64,000 nucleotides of DNA from an uncultured Bacteroidales bacterium (GCA_900318445.1 ONKO01000009.1:1-64000), one strand, 5' to 3'. Positions 9,285 to 17,885 are shown, counted from the first letter of the stretch. Made by a program: numbers and translations. The notes: a model not told the origin generated them from the sequence alone.

Positions 9285-9448
9285 GAAACGGATAATCGGC
9301 CTCCTGGATACCTGGGAGGCCTTTTTTGCACCTTTTGAAAATGTTTTTGCTGCAATTATCCGTTTCGTTTGCCCGAAAAATCGGCCTTCCAGCCATCTGG
9401 GAGGCCGATTTTGAAATTAAACGTTTCATATTCATGTGAAACGGATAA
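9285..9448. repeat. GAAACGGATAA repeat cluster with two related hairpins
   Basis: The 11-mer GAAACGGATAA occurs directly at 9285-9295, inverted at 9356-9366 and directly again at 9438-9448. Two similar hairpins lie between: GGCCTCCT/GGGAGGCC (9298-9321) and TCGGCCTTCCAG/CTGGGAGGCCGA (9381-9392 with 9397-9408, one G-U pair). The stretch occupies most of the 222-bp gap between deoC and the next gene and has no gene of its own. Confidence 0.8.
9298..9327 (+). terminator. Intrinsic terminator after deoC
   Basis: GGCCTCCT (9298-9305) pairs with GGGAGGCC (9314-9321) and is followed by six T residues. It lies 35 bp after the deoC stop and probably ends the ftsY-deoC transcript. Confidence 0.88.
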
Positions 9449-9485
9449 GTTTTCTCAGCTTTGCAGGAACAAAACAAAGTGCCTT

Positions 9486-11060
9486 ATGAGAAAACTATTG
9501 CTCATCTCAATCCCTCTCTTTCTCCTTGCGGCCTGCCATGAAATGGAAGGTCCCGGAGAACCGTCTTCCCGCCTCCCCGTCGGGGAGGTGTACCACGACA
9601 TGATCCAGCTGGGCGAAAAGCTGAAAGACCCTTACACGGTTGCGAACATGCAGGAAGCCCTTACCAAGGTGTATCCCACCAAGGCCGGGCGCATCGTGCT
9701 GTCGGCTACCGACTACTATGTCCGTTTCCTTCCGAGGGACGATGCACAGCTGCAGCTCCTGAGGAATAAAGGACTTTATCTCATGGATCACCCCATGGAC
9801 TACAGCATCGCGCGGGAAGGGGACTATTACCAGGACCCTTCCGTGGGAGAGGATGCCATTACCTGGCAGTACGCCGTGGTGCCCAGGGATTTCGCCTTCC
9901 CGGAGGAGGTGGAGTGCGAAATCCTGGACGAGTGCTTCCTCTCCGAGCATCAGCCGGAGGCGAAGGCCGATGCCGGTGTGGACTGGGCGCGGGTGGAGGA
10001 GGAGGCCTATCGGCTTACCGGGAACGAAGCCCTCTGGCAGCCTGCGCTGACCAAGGGAGGCTCGTCGGTGCCGCAGGGACGCATTACCATCGAGGACCCG
10101 CAGTTCAGCGGGGGCAAGCCCTTTGGCGTTGCCGGCGTCATGGTGGCCTGCAACATCTTTGTGAAGATTGCCACCACCTACACCGACCGCGACGGCTACT
10201 ACAAGATGGGGAAATCCTTTTCCGGGAACCCACGCTACCGCATTGTGTTCAAGAACGAGAAGGGGTTCAACATCGGCTTCAACTTCATCATTATCCCGGC
10301 CTCTGTCAGCACCCTCGGGAAGGGCTCGCCGGAGGGCATGGACTATCATGTGAAGGACGGGGACGGCGCGCTTTTCCGCCGCTGCGTGGTGAACAATGCC
10401 GCCTACGACTACTACTCGCGCTGCACGCGGGAAGACCTGGACGTGTCGCCGCCCCCGGCCGACCTCCGCATCTGGATTTTCAACGGTCTCACCTCCTCCA
10501 GCGCCAGCATGCTGCACCATGGCGCCTATCTGGACGGGTCTGTTCTGAGCGACTACCTGGGGCTGTGGCTCAAGCTCATAGAGATTTTCCTGCCGGATAT
10601 CACCATCGGCACAAAAGAGATGGATTATGCCGGCATTTACAAATCTGTGGTGCATGAACTGGCCCACGCCAGCCACTACATGAAGGCGGGCAATTCCTTC
10701 TGGGACCCTTATATCGAGTATGTGGTGAAATCCTTCATCCTGGAAGGCGGAACGGCATACGGAAGCGGCTTCAAGGAGGGAGCCAGCTACTGCGAGATAG
10801 GGGAGATGTGGGGCTATTTCATGCAGGAATCCATCTGCAAGGAACGCTATGGCGGCACCATTTCTTCCTTTGGCAACCGGTTCTGGTTCCAGCCCGATAT
10901 CTTCACCTATCTGTACGAGCGCGGCATGTCCCGCGGACAGATTTACCGCTGTCTGAAGAGCGAGGTGACGGACATCGATGACCTCAGGGACGAACTCATC
11001 AGCCAGAACCCCATGCTGGAAGCGGCCATTGAGAAGGCGTTCAAATACTACGGAAAATGA
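9486..11060 (+). CDS. Zincin-like lipoprotein with HELAH motif
   Basis: A 524-residue predicted lipoprotein: MRKLLLISIPLFLLAAC has the lipobox cysteine at 17. A carboxypeptidase-regulatory-like segment sits around 195-260 (FGVAGVMVACN, then TTYTDRDGYYKMGKSF). His390-Glu-Leu-Ala-His394 in VVHELAHASHY fits the HExxH zinc site of metallopeptidases. A tryptophan- and glycine-rich stretch follows (EIGEMWGYFMQES); its EIGEMW could supply the third zinc ligand. I do not recognise the family, and catalysis is inference from HExxH alone. The start follows a weak -7-like sequence. The stop overlaps the next gene (ATGA). Confidence 0.65.
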   Translation: MRKLLLISIPLFLLAACHEMEGPGEPSSRLPVGEVYHDMIQLGEKLKDPYTVANMQEALTKVYPTKAGRIVLSATDYYVRFLPRDDAQLQLLRNKGLYLMDHPMDYSIAREGDYYQDPSVGEDAITWQYAVVPRDFAFPEEVECEILDECFLSEHQPEAKADAGVDWARVEEEAYRLTGNEALWQPALTKGGSSVPQGRITIEDPQFSGGKPFGVAGVMVACNIFVKIATTYTDRDGYYKMGKSFSGNPRYRIVFKNEKGFNIGFNFIIIPASVSTLGKGSPEGMDYHVKDGDGALFRRCVVNNAAYDYYSRCTREDLDVSPPPADLRIWIFNGLTSSSASMLHHGAYLDGSVLSDYLGLWLKLIEIFLPDITIGTKEMDYAGIYKSVVHELAHASHYMKAGNSFWDPYIEYVVKSFILEGGTAYGSGFKEGASYCEIGEMWGYFMQESICKERYGGTISSFGNRFWFQPDIFTYLYERGMSRGQIYRCLKSEVTDIDDLRDELISQNPMLEAAIEKAFKYYGK

Positions 11061-11818
11061 TGAAAACGGAGTGTGCAGGGCGGTATATGCCGGTAATCCT
11101 GGTGAGTATTCTCTTTCTGATGTCCTGTAACGCCGTGAAAGAGGACCGGCGCTCCTGCCCCTGCACCCTGTCCGTTGTCCTCGAAGGCCTGCCCGCTTAT
11201 CCTGTATGGGTGTATGTGAACGGCGCTCCTACGGGGGAGGCGGCGGGTGACACCACCCTCGTGGTGTGGGTGGAAAGGGGACCTGAGGCCGATGTCGCTG
11301 TTTTCGCCGGAGCCCCTCCGGGGGAGGACGGCACTGTCCGGGTGTCTTACGGCTCTTCCTGCCCGCCCCTCTATACGTTCATCGGCAGGGCCGACTGCTC
11401 CGGAGAGACCGGAAGTCTCACGGTGAAGATGCACCGGCAATTCTCCGTCCTGCACCTGGAACTGGAAGGCCCCGGAAGCTGGGGATCTCCCTACTGGGCC
11501 GAGGTAAGGGGGTGCTCGGCCGGGCTTGATTCCGCGGACGGAAGCCCCCTCCCCGGAGACTTCCACTGCCGGCTGGGCCCGGACTATGCCTGCCGATTGC
11601 CCCGGCAGCGGCCCCGGGACCCCCTGTGGCTGGATATCGCCATGGCCGACGGCGTCATCCGCAGTTTCCCGCTGGGAGAGTATCTCACGGCATCGGCCTA
11701 TGACTGGGAGGCCCCGGATTTGGAGGATATCCGCTTGTCAGTGAACCTCTCCATCAGCGAAATCAGCATGAGCACCGACCTGTGGAGAACGGTCATTCCC
11801 CTCGAAATCGTGATTTGA
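11057..11818 (+). CDS. Small lipoprotein, FimB/Mfa2-like N-terminus
   Basis: A 253-residue predicted lipoprotein with signal peptide and lipobox (ILFLMSC, Cys24). The mature N-terminus EDRRSCPCTLSVVLEGL resembles the start of Bacteroidales FimB/Mfa2-type fimbrial anchor proteins, whose mature region opens with a Cys-Pro pair and a beta strand. The rest is beta-rich with few clear motifs. It overlaps the HELAH lipoprotein gene by 4 bp, so the two are probably made together at the cell surface. Fimbrial anchoring is only a resemblance; no fimbrillin gene is present in the window. Confidence 0.5.
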   Translation: MMKTECAGRYMPVILVSILFLMSCNAVKEDRRSCPCTLSVVLEGLPAYPVWVYVNGAPTGEAAGDTTLVVWVERGPEADVAVFAGAPPGEDGTVRVSYGSSCPPLYTFIGRADCSGETGSLTVKMHRQFSVLHLELEGPGSWGSPYWAEVRGCSAGLDSADGSPLPGDFHCRLGPDYACRLPRQRPRDPLWLDIAMADGVIRSFPLGEYLTASAYDWEAPDLEDIRLSVNLSISEISMSTDLWRTVIPLEIVI

Positions 11819-11849
11819 AAAAAAAGTTTGGAGATTCAAAAAAAGTGCG

Positions 11850-11857
11850 TATCTTTG
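11850..11857 (+). promoter_or_regulatory. Promoter -7 box of tRNA-Leu (TATCTTTG)
   Basis: An exact TAnnTTTG element lies 14 nt before the mature tRNA 5' end, so the transcript would start about 7 nt before the tRNA. Confidence 0.7.
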
Positions 11858-11871
11858 CAGTCCCAAACGAT

Positions 11872-11955
11872 GCGCGGATGGCGGAATTGGTAGACGCGCT
11901 ACTCTCAGGAGGTAGTGTCCGAAAGGACGTGTCAGTTCGACTCTGATTTCGCGCA
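11872..11955 (+). tRNA. tRNA-Leu (anticodon CAG)
   Basis: The acceptor arm GCGCGGA (11872-11878) pairs with TTCGCGC (11948-11954), discriminator A at 11955. The anticodon stem CTACT/GGTAG encloses loop CTCAGGA with anticodon CAG at 11906-11908. A long variable arm (GTGTCCGAAAGGACGT) marks a class II tRNA, as expected for leucine. The 3' CCA is not encoded. A terminator follows directly. Confidence 0.95.
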
Positions 11956-11960
11956 CAGAA

Positions 11961-11991
11961 AAAGGATGGCTTTTGAAGTCATCCTTTTTTT
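11961..11991 (+). terminator. Terminator after tRNA-Leu, overlapping the convergent gene's end
   Basis: GGATGGC (11964-11970) pairs with GTCATCC (11978-11984) and is followed by a seven-T tract; flanking A and T runs extend the stem. The minus-strand ligase gene stops inside this hairpin (TGA at 11981-11979), and the A run could serve as its own terminator tract. Confidence 0.88.
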
Positions 11992-13643
11992 GTAATGTAC
12001 ATCCTGCCGGGAGGAATGTGGCTGTAGTAGTTGCGGTCAATCTTTCCTACAATGTTAATTCTGAAGTGCCCGTGCTCGATGCGGTATCCGGCCGGGCGAA
12101 GCCCTGCGGGAAGGTATCCTGCCAGAATGCGGTCCAGACGGCGGAGCACTTCTTCCTCCGTTTCCGGGATATTCTCCTCAAGGACCACATGGATGACCAG
12201 CGGGTTGTCCTGGGCCGATAGCTGGCAAGCCAGGGCGTCCTTGACGGCGGCGTCTTTCCGCAGCCGGCCGGCGATGTCAAACAGATATACTTTTTCTCCG
12301 CCAGGGGCTACGATGTACTGCGCCATACGGCCATACACGAAGAGTTTGCCGCTCGCATCCAGTTCGCCGATGTCCTGGGTGTGCAGCCAGCCGCCCTTGA
12401 GACGGGCCTGGTTCAGCTCCGGGTTGTTGATATAGCCTTCGGTGAGGGAGGAAGTCTTTACCCGGATTTCGCCGCACTTCCCGCAGCCCAGCTCGTTGTC
12501 ATTCTCGTCAAAGATGCCCACGGTGACGCCTGGGAACGGGCGTCCTACGCAAACGGCCTGGCGGGAGTAGTCTTTGTCAAAGCCCTCGGGCTCATAGTCC
12601 ACCGTGCATACGGAGAAGGTTTCACTGAGCCCGTAGCCGGAGGTGAGAGCCACCGGACTGCCGCAGGCTTCCATCACTTCGTTGATGTGTTTCAGCGCCT
12701 TGGGCGTGCAGCCTTCACCGCCCATGACGGGGAAGCGGAAGAAACTCAGGTCCGGGCGTTTTCCGCGCTCGATGAGGCGGTCTGCATGTTCGATAAAGTG
12801 TACCCAGAACGCGCCGGTAGCCAGCGTAATCTGCGGCCGGAAGTCGAGGACATTCTTTGTGAACTGCCGGGGCGATACCCGCGGGTCCAGATAGACGGTC
12901 ATGCCGCAGTACAGGGGAGCCAGCATGAGCACGAAGAAGCCGGTGCAGACAAAGGGCGGCAGGGGGCAGTATGAGCGGGCCCCTTCCCGGAAGGGGGCGC
13001 CGGTCTGGTTGAAGGCCAGCGCATTCCGGAACATGGCAATCATGGCTTTGTCGCTCATGCCAATCTGATTGGGAACGCCTTTCCCGGATGTGCCCGAAGT
13101 GCAGAATATGAAGGCGGGTCTGCCGGCATCGGCATCGGCCTCTGTCGGCCCGTCGTACTGTCCGAACTGGCGGATGGCGGCTTTGGCCGATATATATCGG
13201 GACCTGAGTCGAAGGCCCGGTCTCAGGAGGCCGGAGAAGGGCAGGGCCTCCAGGATGACCACCCGTTCAAACTGGGGGCGGCGGAGGGTTTCGCGAATCT
13301 TTCTCTCCAGCCCGTCAAACACGAAGGCGACGCGGCTTCGGCCCACCATGGAATCCAGCGCATCTGCTTTTACCATCAGGCTGGGCAGGTTGGCGGTCAC
13401 GCCCGTCATGTCGGCCGCCAGCATAATGTACAGGACTTCCGGGAGGGCCGGGCCGTAGAGGAGCAGTTCGTCTCCTTCCTTCAGCCCCATCCCTTTGAGG
13501 ACGCGCCCCCAGAGGTGCACTTTCTCGATCAGCGTGCTGCGACTTGTGCGGCGACCGAAATAGACAAGGGCGTCGTGCCGGTTTTCATCGGCCAGGATGC
13601 CTTTCTCCATGAATTTCCACAGCGTTTCGCTTATCTGTTCCAT
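11979..13643 (-). CDS. AMP-dependent acyl-CoA synthetase/ligase-like protein
   Basis: A 554-residue member of the ANL adenylating superfamily. It has the phosphate-binding loop IFCTSGTSGKG (about 177-187), the adenine-pocket motif TSGYGLSETFS, the LHTQDIGELDASGKL hinge region, and the C-terminal NIVGKIDRN lysine that normally drives adenylation. The acid substrate is unknown. No carrier protein or condensation domain is attached, so a free acid to CoA or carrier activity is most likely. It starts 5 bp after the alpha/beta hydrolase gene on the same strand, so the two form a unit. The C-terminus extends into the tRNA-Leu terminator. Confidence 0.82.
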   Translation of the reverse strand: MEQISETLWKFMEKGILADENRHDALVYFGRRTSRSTLIEKVHLWGRVLKGMGLKEGDELLLYGPALPEVLYIMLAADMTGVTANLPSLMVKADALDSMVGRSRVAFVFDGLERKIRETLRRPQFERVVILEALPFSGLLRPGLRLRSRYISAKAAIRQFGQYDGPTEADADAGRPAFIFCTSGTSGKGVPNQIGMSDKAMIAMFRNALAFNQTGAPFREGARSYCPLPPFVCTGFFVLMLAPLYCGMTVYLDPRVSPRQFTKNVLDFRPQITLATGAFWVHFIEHADRLIERGKRPDLSFFRFPVMGGEGCTPKALKHINEVMEACGSPVALTSGYGLSETFSVCTVDYEPEGFDKDYSRQAVCVGRPFPGVTVGIFDENDNELGCGKCGEIRVKTSSLTEGYINNPELNQARLKGGWLHTQDIGELDASGKLFVYGRMAQYIVAPGGEKVYLFDIAGRLRKDAAVKDALACQLSAQDNPLVIHVVLEENIPETEEEVLRRLDRILAGYLPAGLRPAGYRIEHGHFRINIVGKIDRNYYSHIPPGRMYITKKG

Positions 13644-13648
13644 GGCAT

Positions 13649-15106
13649 CTATTTTACAGTTTTATAGCGCCGCTGCATGTCTTCGGGGTTCTCTTCAAAG
13701 GACAGAAGGATTTGTCCCAGGAAGGCGATGACAAGATGCGACATCATTCCGCCGGTGGGTATGAAGCTGGGGAAAGGGATGGACAGCATGTGCACGTTGG
13801 GGTTTTTCCCCTCGTCGGAGATGTCGCGGTACAGCTCGTAGGCCTTTTCGTAAGGGATAAAGTCGTCTTTCGGGGCGTGGGCCAGATATACCGGGTGCCG
13901 GGGAACCCAGCCTTCCAGCGTGTTGTGCGTTTTGATGCAGGACAGCCAGGCCTCCATTTTGGGGCAGTCGGGATTTACCATTCCGTCCTCCGTCAGAATG
14001 TCTGGTGCATACACCTGGTCAAAGGAGGTGAATGTATAGGTGATGGGCTGCGTTATGTCCGACAGGGAAAAGGAGATGGCATCAAGGAATGAAACCATGC
14101 GTCCGTCTTCCAGCGGGTATTTTTTCTCGGTATACCACTCCGGGACAAAGTCTTCGGGGCGGTAGCCACCCATTTGCTGCGGGGTAAATGCCCGGTAATA
14201 ACCCACGAGGCTGATGATTTTGAGGGAAAGGTGTTCCGCGCTCTGAAACAAGGCCCTGGTTGATGACGGCGAGTCCACCGCTGCTTCGGTGGAAAACGTG
14301 GAGCGCAGCCGAAGGGCGTCCCGGAACCACTGCGGGGCATCGGTGTCATACCATTTGGCGAACTGCAGGGCGGGCATGGCGCCTTGCGAACTGCCCCAGT
14401 TGGTGGTATATCCTTCGGGGGAGAGGGTGACGCCGTGCTGCCGCATCACTTCCAGGGCGGCAACGGTGCAATCGGCCAGCTGTCGTCCCATCTGGATGGA
14501 AGATCCGCTGCCGTCGGGTTCTATTCCGTGGTTGATTCCCCAGTTCTGGAAGTCCGGCTCAATGACGGCCGAGTCCCACATGACTTTGAGGGGAGCGAAC
14601 ATCAGGCTCTGGGACGGTGCCCAGGACTTGTCCATGAGGGCCTGGTGCGAGTACAGCGAGATGGATTTGACCTCGTGGGGAATGCCTTCTTCCCTGTTGG
14701 CAAGGAATGTGACCCGGCCGGACATTTCGATTTCACGGCCGTCTACCGTCTGGCTGCGGTAAGTGAAGGTGTGGCTCTGGATTTCCCAGCGGCGCTTGGA
14801 CAGCAGTCCTTTGCCGCACTCCCGGATAAAGCGGACGTCGATGTCGGGGAGCTGGGAGTGGACCCAGGACCTGACGAGGGAGCGGTATCGGGAATAGGTT
14901 TTGGGCCGTACGCTGTCCATGGTCATGTCCAGGTTGGGGTTTCCCATGGCATCTACGAATGCATCGGGCGAATAGTGACTCTCCTCGAGGATGCTCACAA
15001 GGCTTTGCCTGGAGACTTCCCAGAGATTGTCCTGCGCCAATGCGCTGCTTTGCGAAAGAAAGAGAAGTCCTGCACAGAAAAACGCAAGTTTTTGTGTCAG
15101 ATTCAT
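13649..15106 (-). CDS. Secreted alpha/beta hydrolase
   Basis: A 485-residue protein with a signal peptide (MNLTQKLAFFCAGLLFLSQS, cleavage near ALAQ). Catalytic features fit an alpha/beta-hydrolase: nucleophile elbow WGSSQGAMPA (GxSxG), an acidic residue in APKDDFIPYEKAYELY, and a late histidine in MMSHLVIAF. It resembles bacterial secretory lipase or esterase types, but the substrate cannot be named. I preferred ATG 15106 over an in-frame upstream codon at 15157, because only the later start places the signal peptide at the N terminus. Promoter box at 15162-15155; the ligase gene follows after 5 bp. Confidence 0.75.
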   Translation of the reverse strand: MNLTQKLAFFCAGLLFLSQSSALAQDNLWEVSRQSLVSILEESHYSPDAFVDAMGNPNLDMTMDSVRPKTYSRYRSLVRSWVHSQLPDIDVRFIRECGKGLLSKRRWEIQSHTFTYRSQTVDGREIEMSGRVTFLANREEGIPHEVKSISLYSHQALMDKSWAPSQSLMFAPLKVMWDSAVIEPDFQNWGINHGIEPDGSGSSIQMGRQLADCTVAALEVMRQHGVTLSPEGYTTNWGSSQGAMPALQFAKWYDTDAPQWFRDALRLRSTFSTEAAVDSPSSTRALFQSAEHLSLKIISLVGYYRAFTPQQMGGYRPEDFVPEWYTEKKYPLEDGRMVSFLDAISFSLSDITQPITYTFTSFDQVYAPDILTEDGMVNPDCPKMEAWLSCIKTHNTLEGWVPRHPVYLAHAPKDDFIPYEKAYELYRDISDEGKNPNVHMLSIPFPSFIPTGGMMSHLVIAFLGQILLSFEENPEDMQRRYKTVK

Positions 15107-15154
15107 GTTTAAGTTCAGTAAGTGGTTAAATGCTATTAGTTTTCTATTAAATAG

Positions 15155-15162
15155 CAAAGTTA
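15155..15162 (-). promoter_or_regulatory. Promoter -7 box of the hydrolase-ligase unit (TAACTTTG)
   Basis: On the minus strand TAACTTTG lies 48 nt upstream of the hydrolase ATG. It supports the downstream start at 15106, because the alternative codon at 15157 lies inside this box. Confidence 0.6.
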
Positions 15163-15212
15163 AACAAATAATTGGGAATATGGTATTTTTCTGATTATAA
15201 CTGAAAAATGCT

Positions 15213-15220
15213 TATATTTG
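15213..15220 (+). promoter_or_regulatory. Promoter -7 box of typA (TATATTTG)
   Basis: An exact TAnnTTTG element 20 nt before the typA ATG at 15241. The predicted leader is about 13 nt. Confidence 0.72.
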
Positions 15221-15240
15221 CAGGTTCAAACGAAGTTTAT

Positions 15241-17046
15241 ATGCAGGATATTAGAAATATCGCAATCATTGCCCACGTGGACCATGGTAAAACTACTCTG
15301 GTAGACCGTATGATTTACCAGGCCAACCTGGTCCGCAAGCCGGAAGATCTGGGCAACCTTATACTGGATAACAACGACCTTGAGCGCGAGCGCGGCATCA
15401 CCATCCTGGCCAAGAACGTGTCGGTGATGTACAAGGGCGTCAAAATCAATATTATCGATACCCCTGGCCACAGTGACTTTGGCGGAGAGGTGGAGCGCGT
15501 GCTCAACATGGCCGATGGCGTCCTCCTCCTGGTGGATGCCTTCGAAGGCTGCATGCCCCAGACGCGTTTCGTCCTGAACAAAGCCATTGAGATGGGCAAG
15601 AAGCCCGTCGTGGTCATCAACAAGGTGGACAAGGCCAACTGCCGTCCCGACGAAGTGCAGGAAGAGGTGTTCGAACTCATGTTCAACCTGGGCGCCAACG
15701 AGGACCAGCTGGAGTTCAAGACCATCTACGGCAGTGCCAAGCAGGGCTGGATGTCCTATGACTGGAAAAAGCCCACAAGCGATATTACCGCCCTTCTGGA
15801 TACCATCCTGGAAGAGATTCCTGCTCCCGAGATGCGGGAGGGCACTCCCCAGATGCTGGTGTCTTCCCTGGAGTACAGCCCTTACGTGGGCCGTATTGCC
15901 GTTGGCCGCATCACCCGTGGTTCCCTGAAGACCGGCATGCCCGTGAGCCTGTGCAAGCGCTACGACATGGTGGAAAAGAGCAAGGTCAAGCAGCTCATGG
16001 TCTTCGACGGCCTGGGAAAGGCCAATGTGGACGAGGTCCAGTGCGGTGACATCTGCGCCGTGGTGGGTATCGACGGTTTCGAGATTGGAGACACCATCGC
16101 AGACTTCGAGAATCCCGAGGCTCTGCCGCCCATCGCCGTGGACGAGCCCACCATGAGCATGCTGTTCATGATCAATAACTCGCCCTTCTTCGGCAGAGAC
16201 GGCAAGTTCGTGACCTCCCGTCACATCAAGGACCGCCTGGAGAAGGAGCTGGAAAAGAACCTGGCCCTTCGCGTGAAGCCCGGCGTCAACGCCGACAGCT
16301 TCATGGTGTATGGCCGAGGCGTCCTGCACCTGTCCGTTCTCATCGAGACCATGCGCCGTGAGGGCTTTGAACTGCAGGTGGGCCAGCCCAAGGTGCTGGA
16401 CAAGACCATCAACGGCCAGCGCTGCGAACCCATCGAGGAACTCTCCATCGAGGTTCCGGAACAGTTCGTGGGCGCCGCCATCGAGCTTTCTACCCGCCGC
16501 AAGGGCGCTCTCATCCGCATGGAGCCCCGTGGAGACCGGACGCTGCTGGAGTTCGAAATTCCTACCCGTGGCCTCATGGGTCTGCGTTCCAACCTCCTTA
16601 CCGCTACGCAGGGAGAGGCCGTGGTGGCACACCGTTTCAAGGATTATCAGCCCTACAAGGGAGATATCGAGATGCGTACCAACGGTTCCCTCGTGTCCCT
16701 GGAAACCGGCGAGGCCATTGCTTACTCCATGAACAAGCTGCTGGACCGCGGCCGTTTCTTCGTGGAGCCCGGTGAAGAGATTTATGGCGGCCAGGTGGTG
16801 GGTGAGCACACCCGCGACCGTGACCTCAATATCAATATCTGCAAGACGAAGAAGCTCACCAACGTGCGTGCAGCGGGTTCCGACGAGAAAGTGGCGCTGC
16901 CCCCGGCAATCAAATTCTCGCTGGAGGAAGCCCTCGAATACATCCAGGAAGACGAGCTGGTGGAGATTACGCCCAACCATATGCGTATGCGTAAGATTCA
17001 GCTGGATCCGCTGGACCGTAAGAGAAATTCATCTTCAGAAGATTGA
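15241..17046 (+). CDS. typA: Ribosome-associated translational GTPase TypA/BipA
   Basis: A 601-residue GTPase of the BipA family. It has G1 AHVDHGKTT at 10-18, the G2 threonine in RERGITI, G3 DTPGHSDFGGE, G4 NKVD, EF-G-like domains III and V, and the BipA-specific C-terminal domain (LEEALEYIQEDELVEITP). It binds the ribosome like EF-G and aids assembly and stress adaptation. ATG 15241 begins the conserved MQDIRNIAIIAHVDHGK; the upstream in-frame ATG at 15208 lies in the promoter region and is not used. Confidence 0.97.
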   Translation: MQDIRNIAIIAHVDHGKTTLVDRMIYQANLVRKPEDLGNLILDNNDLERERGITILAKNVSVMYKGVKINIIDTPGHSDFGGEVERVLNMADGVLLLVDAFEGCMPQTRFVLNKAIEMGKKPVVVINKVDKANCRPDEVQEEVFELMFNLGANEDQLEFKTIYGSAKQGWMSYDWKKPTSDITALLDTILEEIPAPEMREGTPQMLVSSLEYSPYVGRIAVGRITRGSLKTGMPVSLCKRYDMVEKSKVKQLMVFDGLGKANVDEVQCGDICAVVGIDGFEIGDTIADFENPEALPPIAVDEPTMSMLFMINNSPFFGRDGKFVTSRHIKDRLEKELEKNLALRVKPGVNADSFMVYGRGVLHLSVLIETMRREGFELQVGQPKVLDKTINGQRCEPIEELSIEVPEQFVGAAIELSTRRKGALIRMEPRGDRTLLEFEIPTRGLMGLRSNLLTATQGEAVVAHRFKDYQPYKGDIEMRTNGSLVSLETGEAIAYSMNKLLDRGRFFVEPGEEIYGGQVVGEHTRDRDLNINICKTKKLTNVRAAGSDEKVALPPAIKFSLEEALEYIQEDELVEITPNHMRMRKIQLDPLDRKRNSSSED

Positions 17047-17064
17047 TTTTCCGAAAATTATTCG

Positions 17065-17072
17065 TATCTTTG
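17065..17072 (+). promoter_or_regulatory. Promoter -7 box of the DUF177-rpmF unit (TATCTTTG)
   Basis: An exact TAnnTTTG element between typA and the DUF177 gene, 25 nt before its ATG at 17098. Confidence 0.7.
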
Positions 17073-17097
17073 CACCCCTTAATCTGTTTTCGTGGAG

Positions 17098-17577
17098 ATG
17101 AATCCGTTTGTCATACCCCTGAACGATTGGGCTGCCGGGGAGCGTAAGTTTCACTCCCACGCAGGATTAGAGTTCTTTCAAATGTTTGACAACACAGAAA
17201 TCCTGGACGCCGATGTCAACGTGGAAATCAGGGTGGTCAAGGAAGGTAACCGCAAGGTGGAGGCAGAACTACACCTCGAAGGAACCGTAACGGTTCCCTG
17301 CGACCGTTGCCTGGAACCCCTTGCCGTTCCCGTGGAGGCAAATCCTTCCGAGGTGTTCGAACCGGACACCACCACGGAGGACTGGGACCTGAGCCAGGCA
17401 GTATACGACTACATCTGTCTATCACTGCCCTTGCAGCGGGTCCATCCGGAAGGAGAATGCAATCCCGACACCGTCAGGTTTCTGGGTCATGAGGAGCGAG
17501 GGAACGAGGAGGCTGAGGCTGAAGAAATGGCGAACAGCCCGTTTGCCGCTCTGAAAGGACTTTTTGATGGTAAATAA
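17098..17577 (+). CDS. DUF177 (YceD-like) protein
   Basis: A 159-residue acidic protein of the DUF177/YceD family, normally encoded directly before rpmF. The family core is visible as GTVTVPCDRCLEPLAVPVE (the CxxC-type CDRC near the middle) and a C-terminal NSPFAALKGLF segment. Family members have been linked to 23S rRNA metabolism; the exact activity is not settled. rpmF follows after 20 bp. I chose ATG 17098; GTG at 17092 is in frame 6 bp earlier. Confidence 0.88.
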   Translation: MNPFVIPLNDWAAGERKFHSHAGLEFFQMFDNTEILDADVNVEIRVVKEGNRKVEAELHLEGTVTVPCDRCLEPLAVPVEANPSEVFEPDTTTEDWDLSQAVYDYICLSLPLQRVHPEGECNPDTVRFLGHEERGNEEAEAEEMANSPFAALKGLFDGK

Positions 17578-17597
17578 ACAATTAAAAAAGATAAACA

Positions 17598-17780
17598 ATG
17601 GCACATCCGAAACACAAACTCTCCAAGCAGAGAAGAGACAAGCGTCGTACGCACGACTTTGCTCCGGTTCCCACGCTGAGCGTATGCCCTAACTGTGGCG
17701 CCACCGTGATGTATCACCGCGTATGCCCTGAGTGCGGCTACTACCGCGGTCGTCAGATCATCGAAAAGAGCGCTGAATAA
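17598..17780 (+). CDS. rpmF: 50S ribosomal protein bL32
   Basis: The 60-residue product has the bL32 pattern MAHPKHKLSKQRRDKRRTH and four zinc-ligand cysteines as two CxxC pairs (CPNCG and CPECG). In many Bacteroidota fatty-acid genes follow rpmF; here a terminator overlaps its stop codon and a tRNA-Arg gene follows. Confidence 0.97.
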   Translation: MAHPKHKLSKQRRDKRRTHDFAPVPTLSVCPNCGATVMYHRVCPECGYYRGRQIIEKSAE

Positions 17781-17794
17781 TCGCTCTTTTTTTT
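17764..17794 (+). terminator. Intrinsic terminator overlapping the rpmF stop
   Basis: AAAAGAGCG (17764-17772) pairs with CGCTCTTTT (17782-17790), and the T run continues to 17794. The rpmF TAA lies in the loop. Confidence 0.9.
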
Positions 17795-17805
17795 GTTAAT
17801 GGCCC

Positions 17806-17877
17806 GGCCCGGTAGTTCAACGGATAGAACGGAAGTTTCCTAAACTTTAAATAGAGGTTCGATTCCCCTCCGGGCTA
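17806..17877 (+). tRNA. tRNA-Arg (anticodon CCT)
   Basis: The acceptor stem GGCCCGG (17806-17812) pairs with CCGGGCT (17870-17876; first pair G-U), discriminator A at 17877. The D stem is GTTC/GAAC, and the anticodon stem GAAGT/ACTTT holds loop TTCCTAA with anticodon CCT at 17839-17841. The T stem has one A-C mismatch. CCA is not encoded. Its 3' end is repeated at 18411-18425, which suggests use as an integration site. Confidence 0.92.
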
Positions 17878-17878
17878 C
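17864..17878 (+). repeat. 15-bp attachment-like repeat, copy in tRNA-Arg 3' end
   Basis: TCCCCTCCGGGCTAC covers the T stem, acceptor 3' strand and first base past the tRNA. It is identical to 18411-18425. Confidence 0.75.
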
Positions 17879-17885
17879 GAAAAAT

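Noticed and set aside
15106..15241. In-frame upstream starts at 15157 (minus) and 15208 (plus)
   Set aside because: Each lies within or above a promoter -7 box, and the later ATGs give a signal peptide or the conserved TypA N-terminus.
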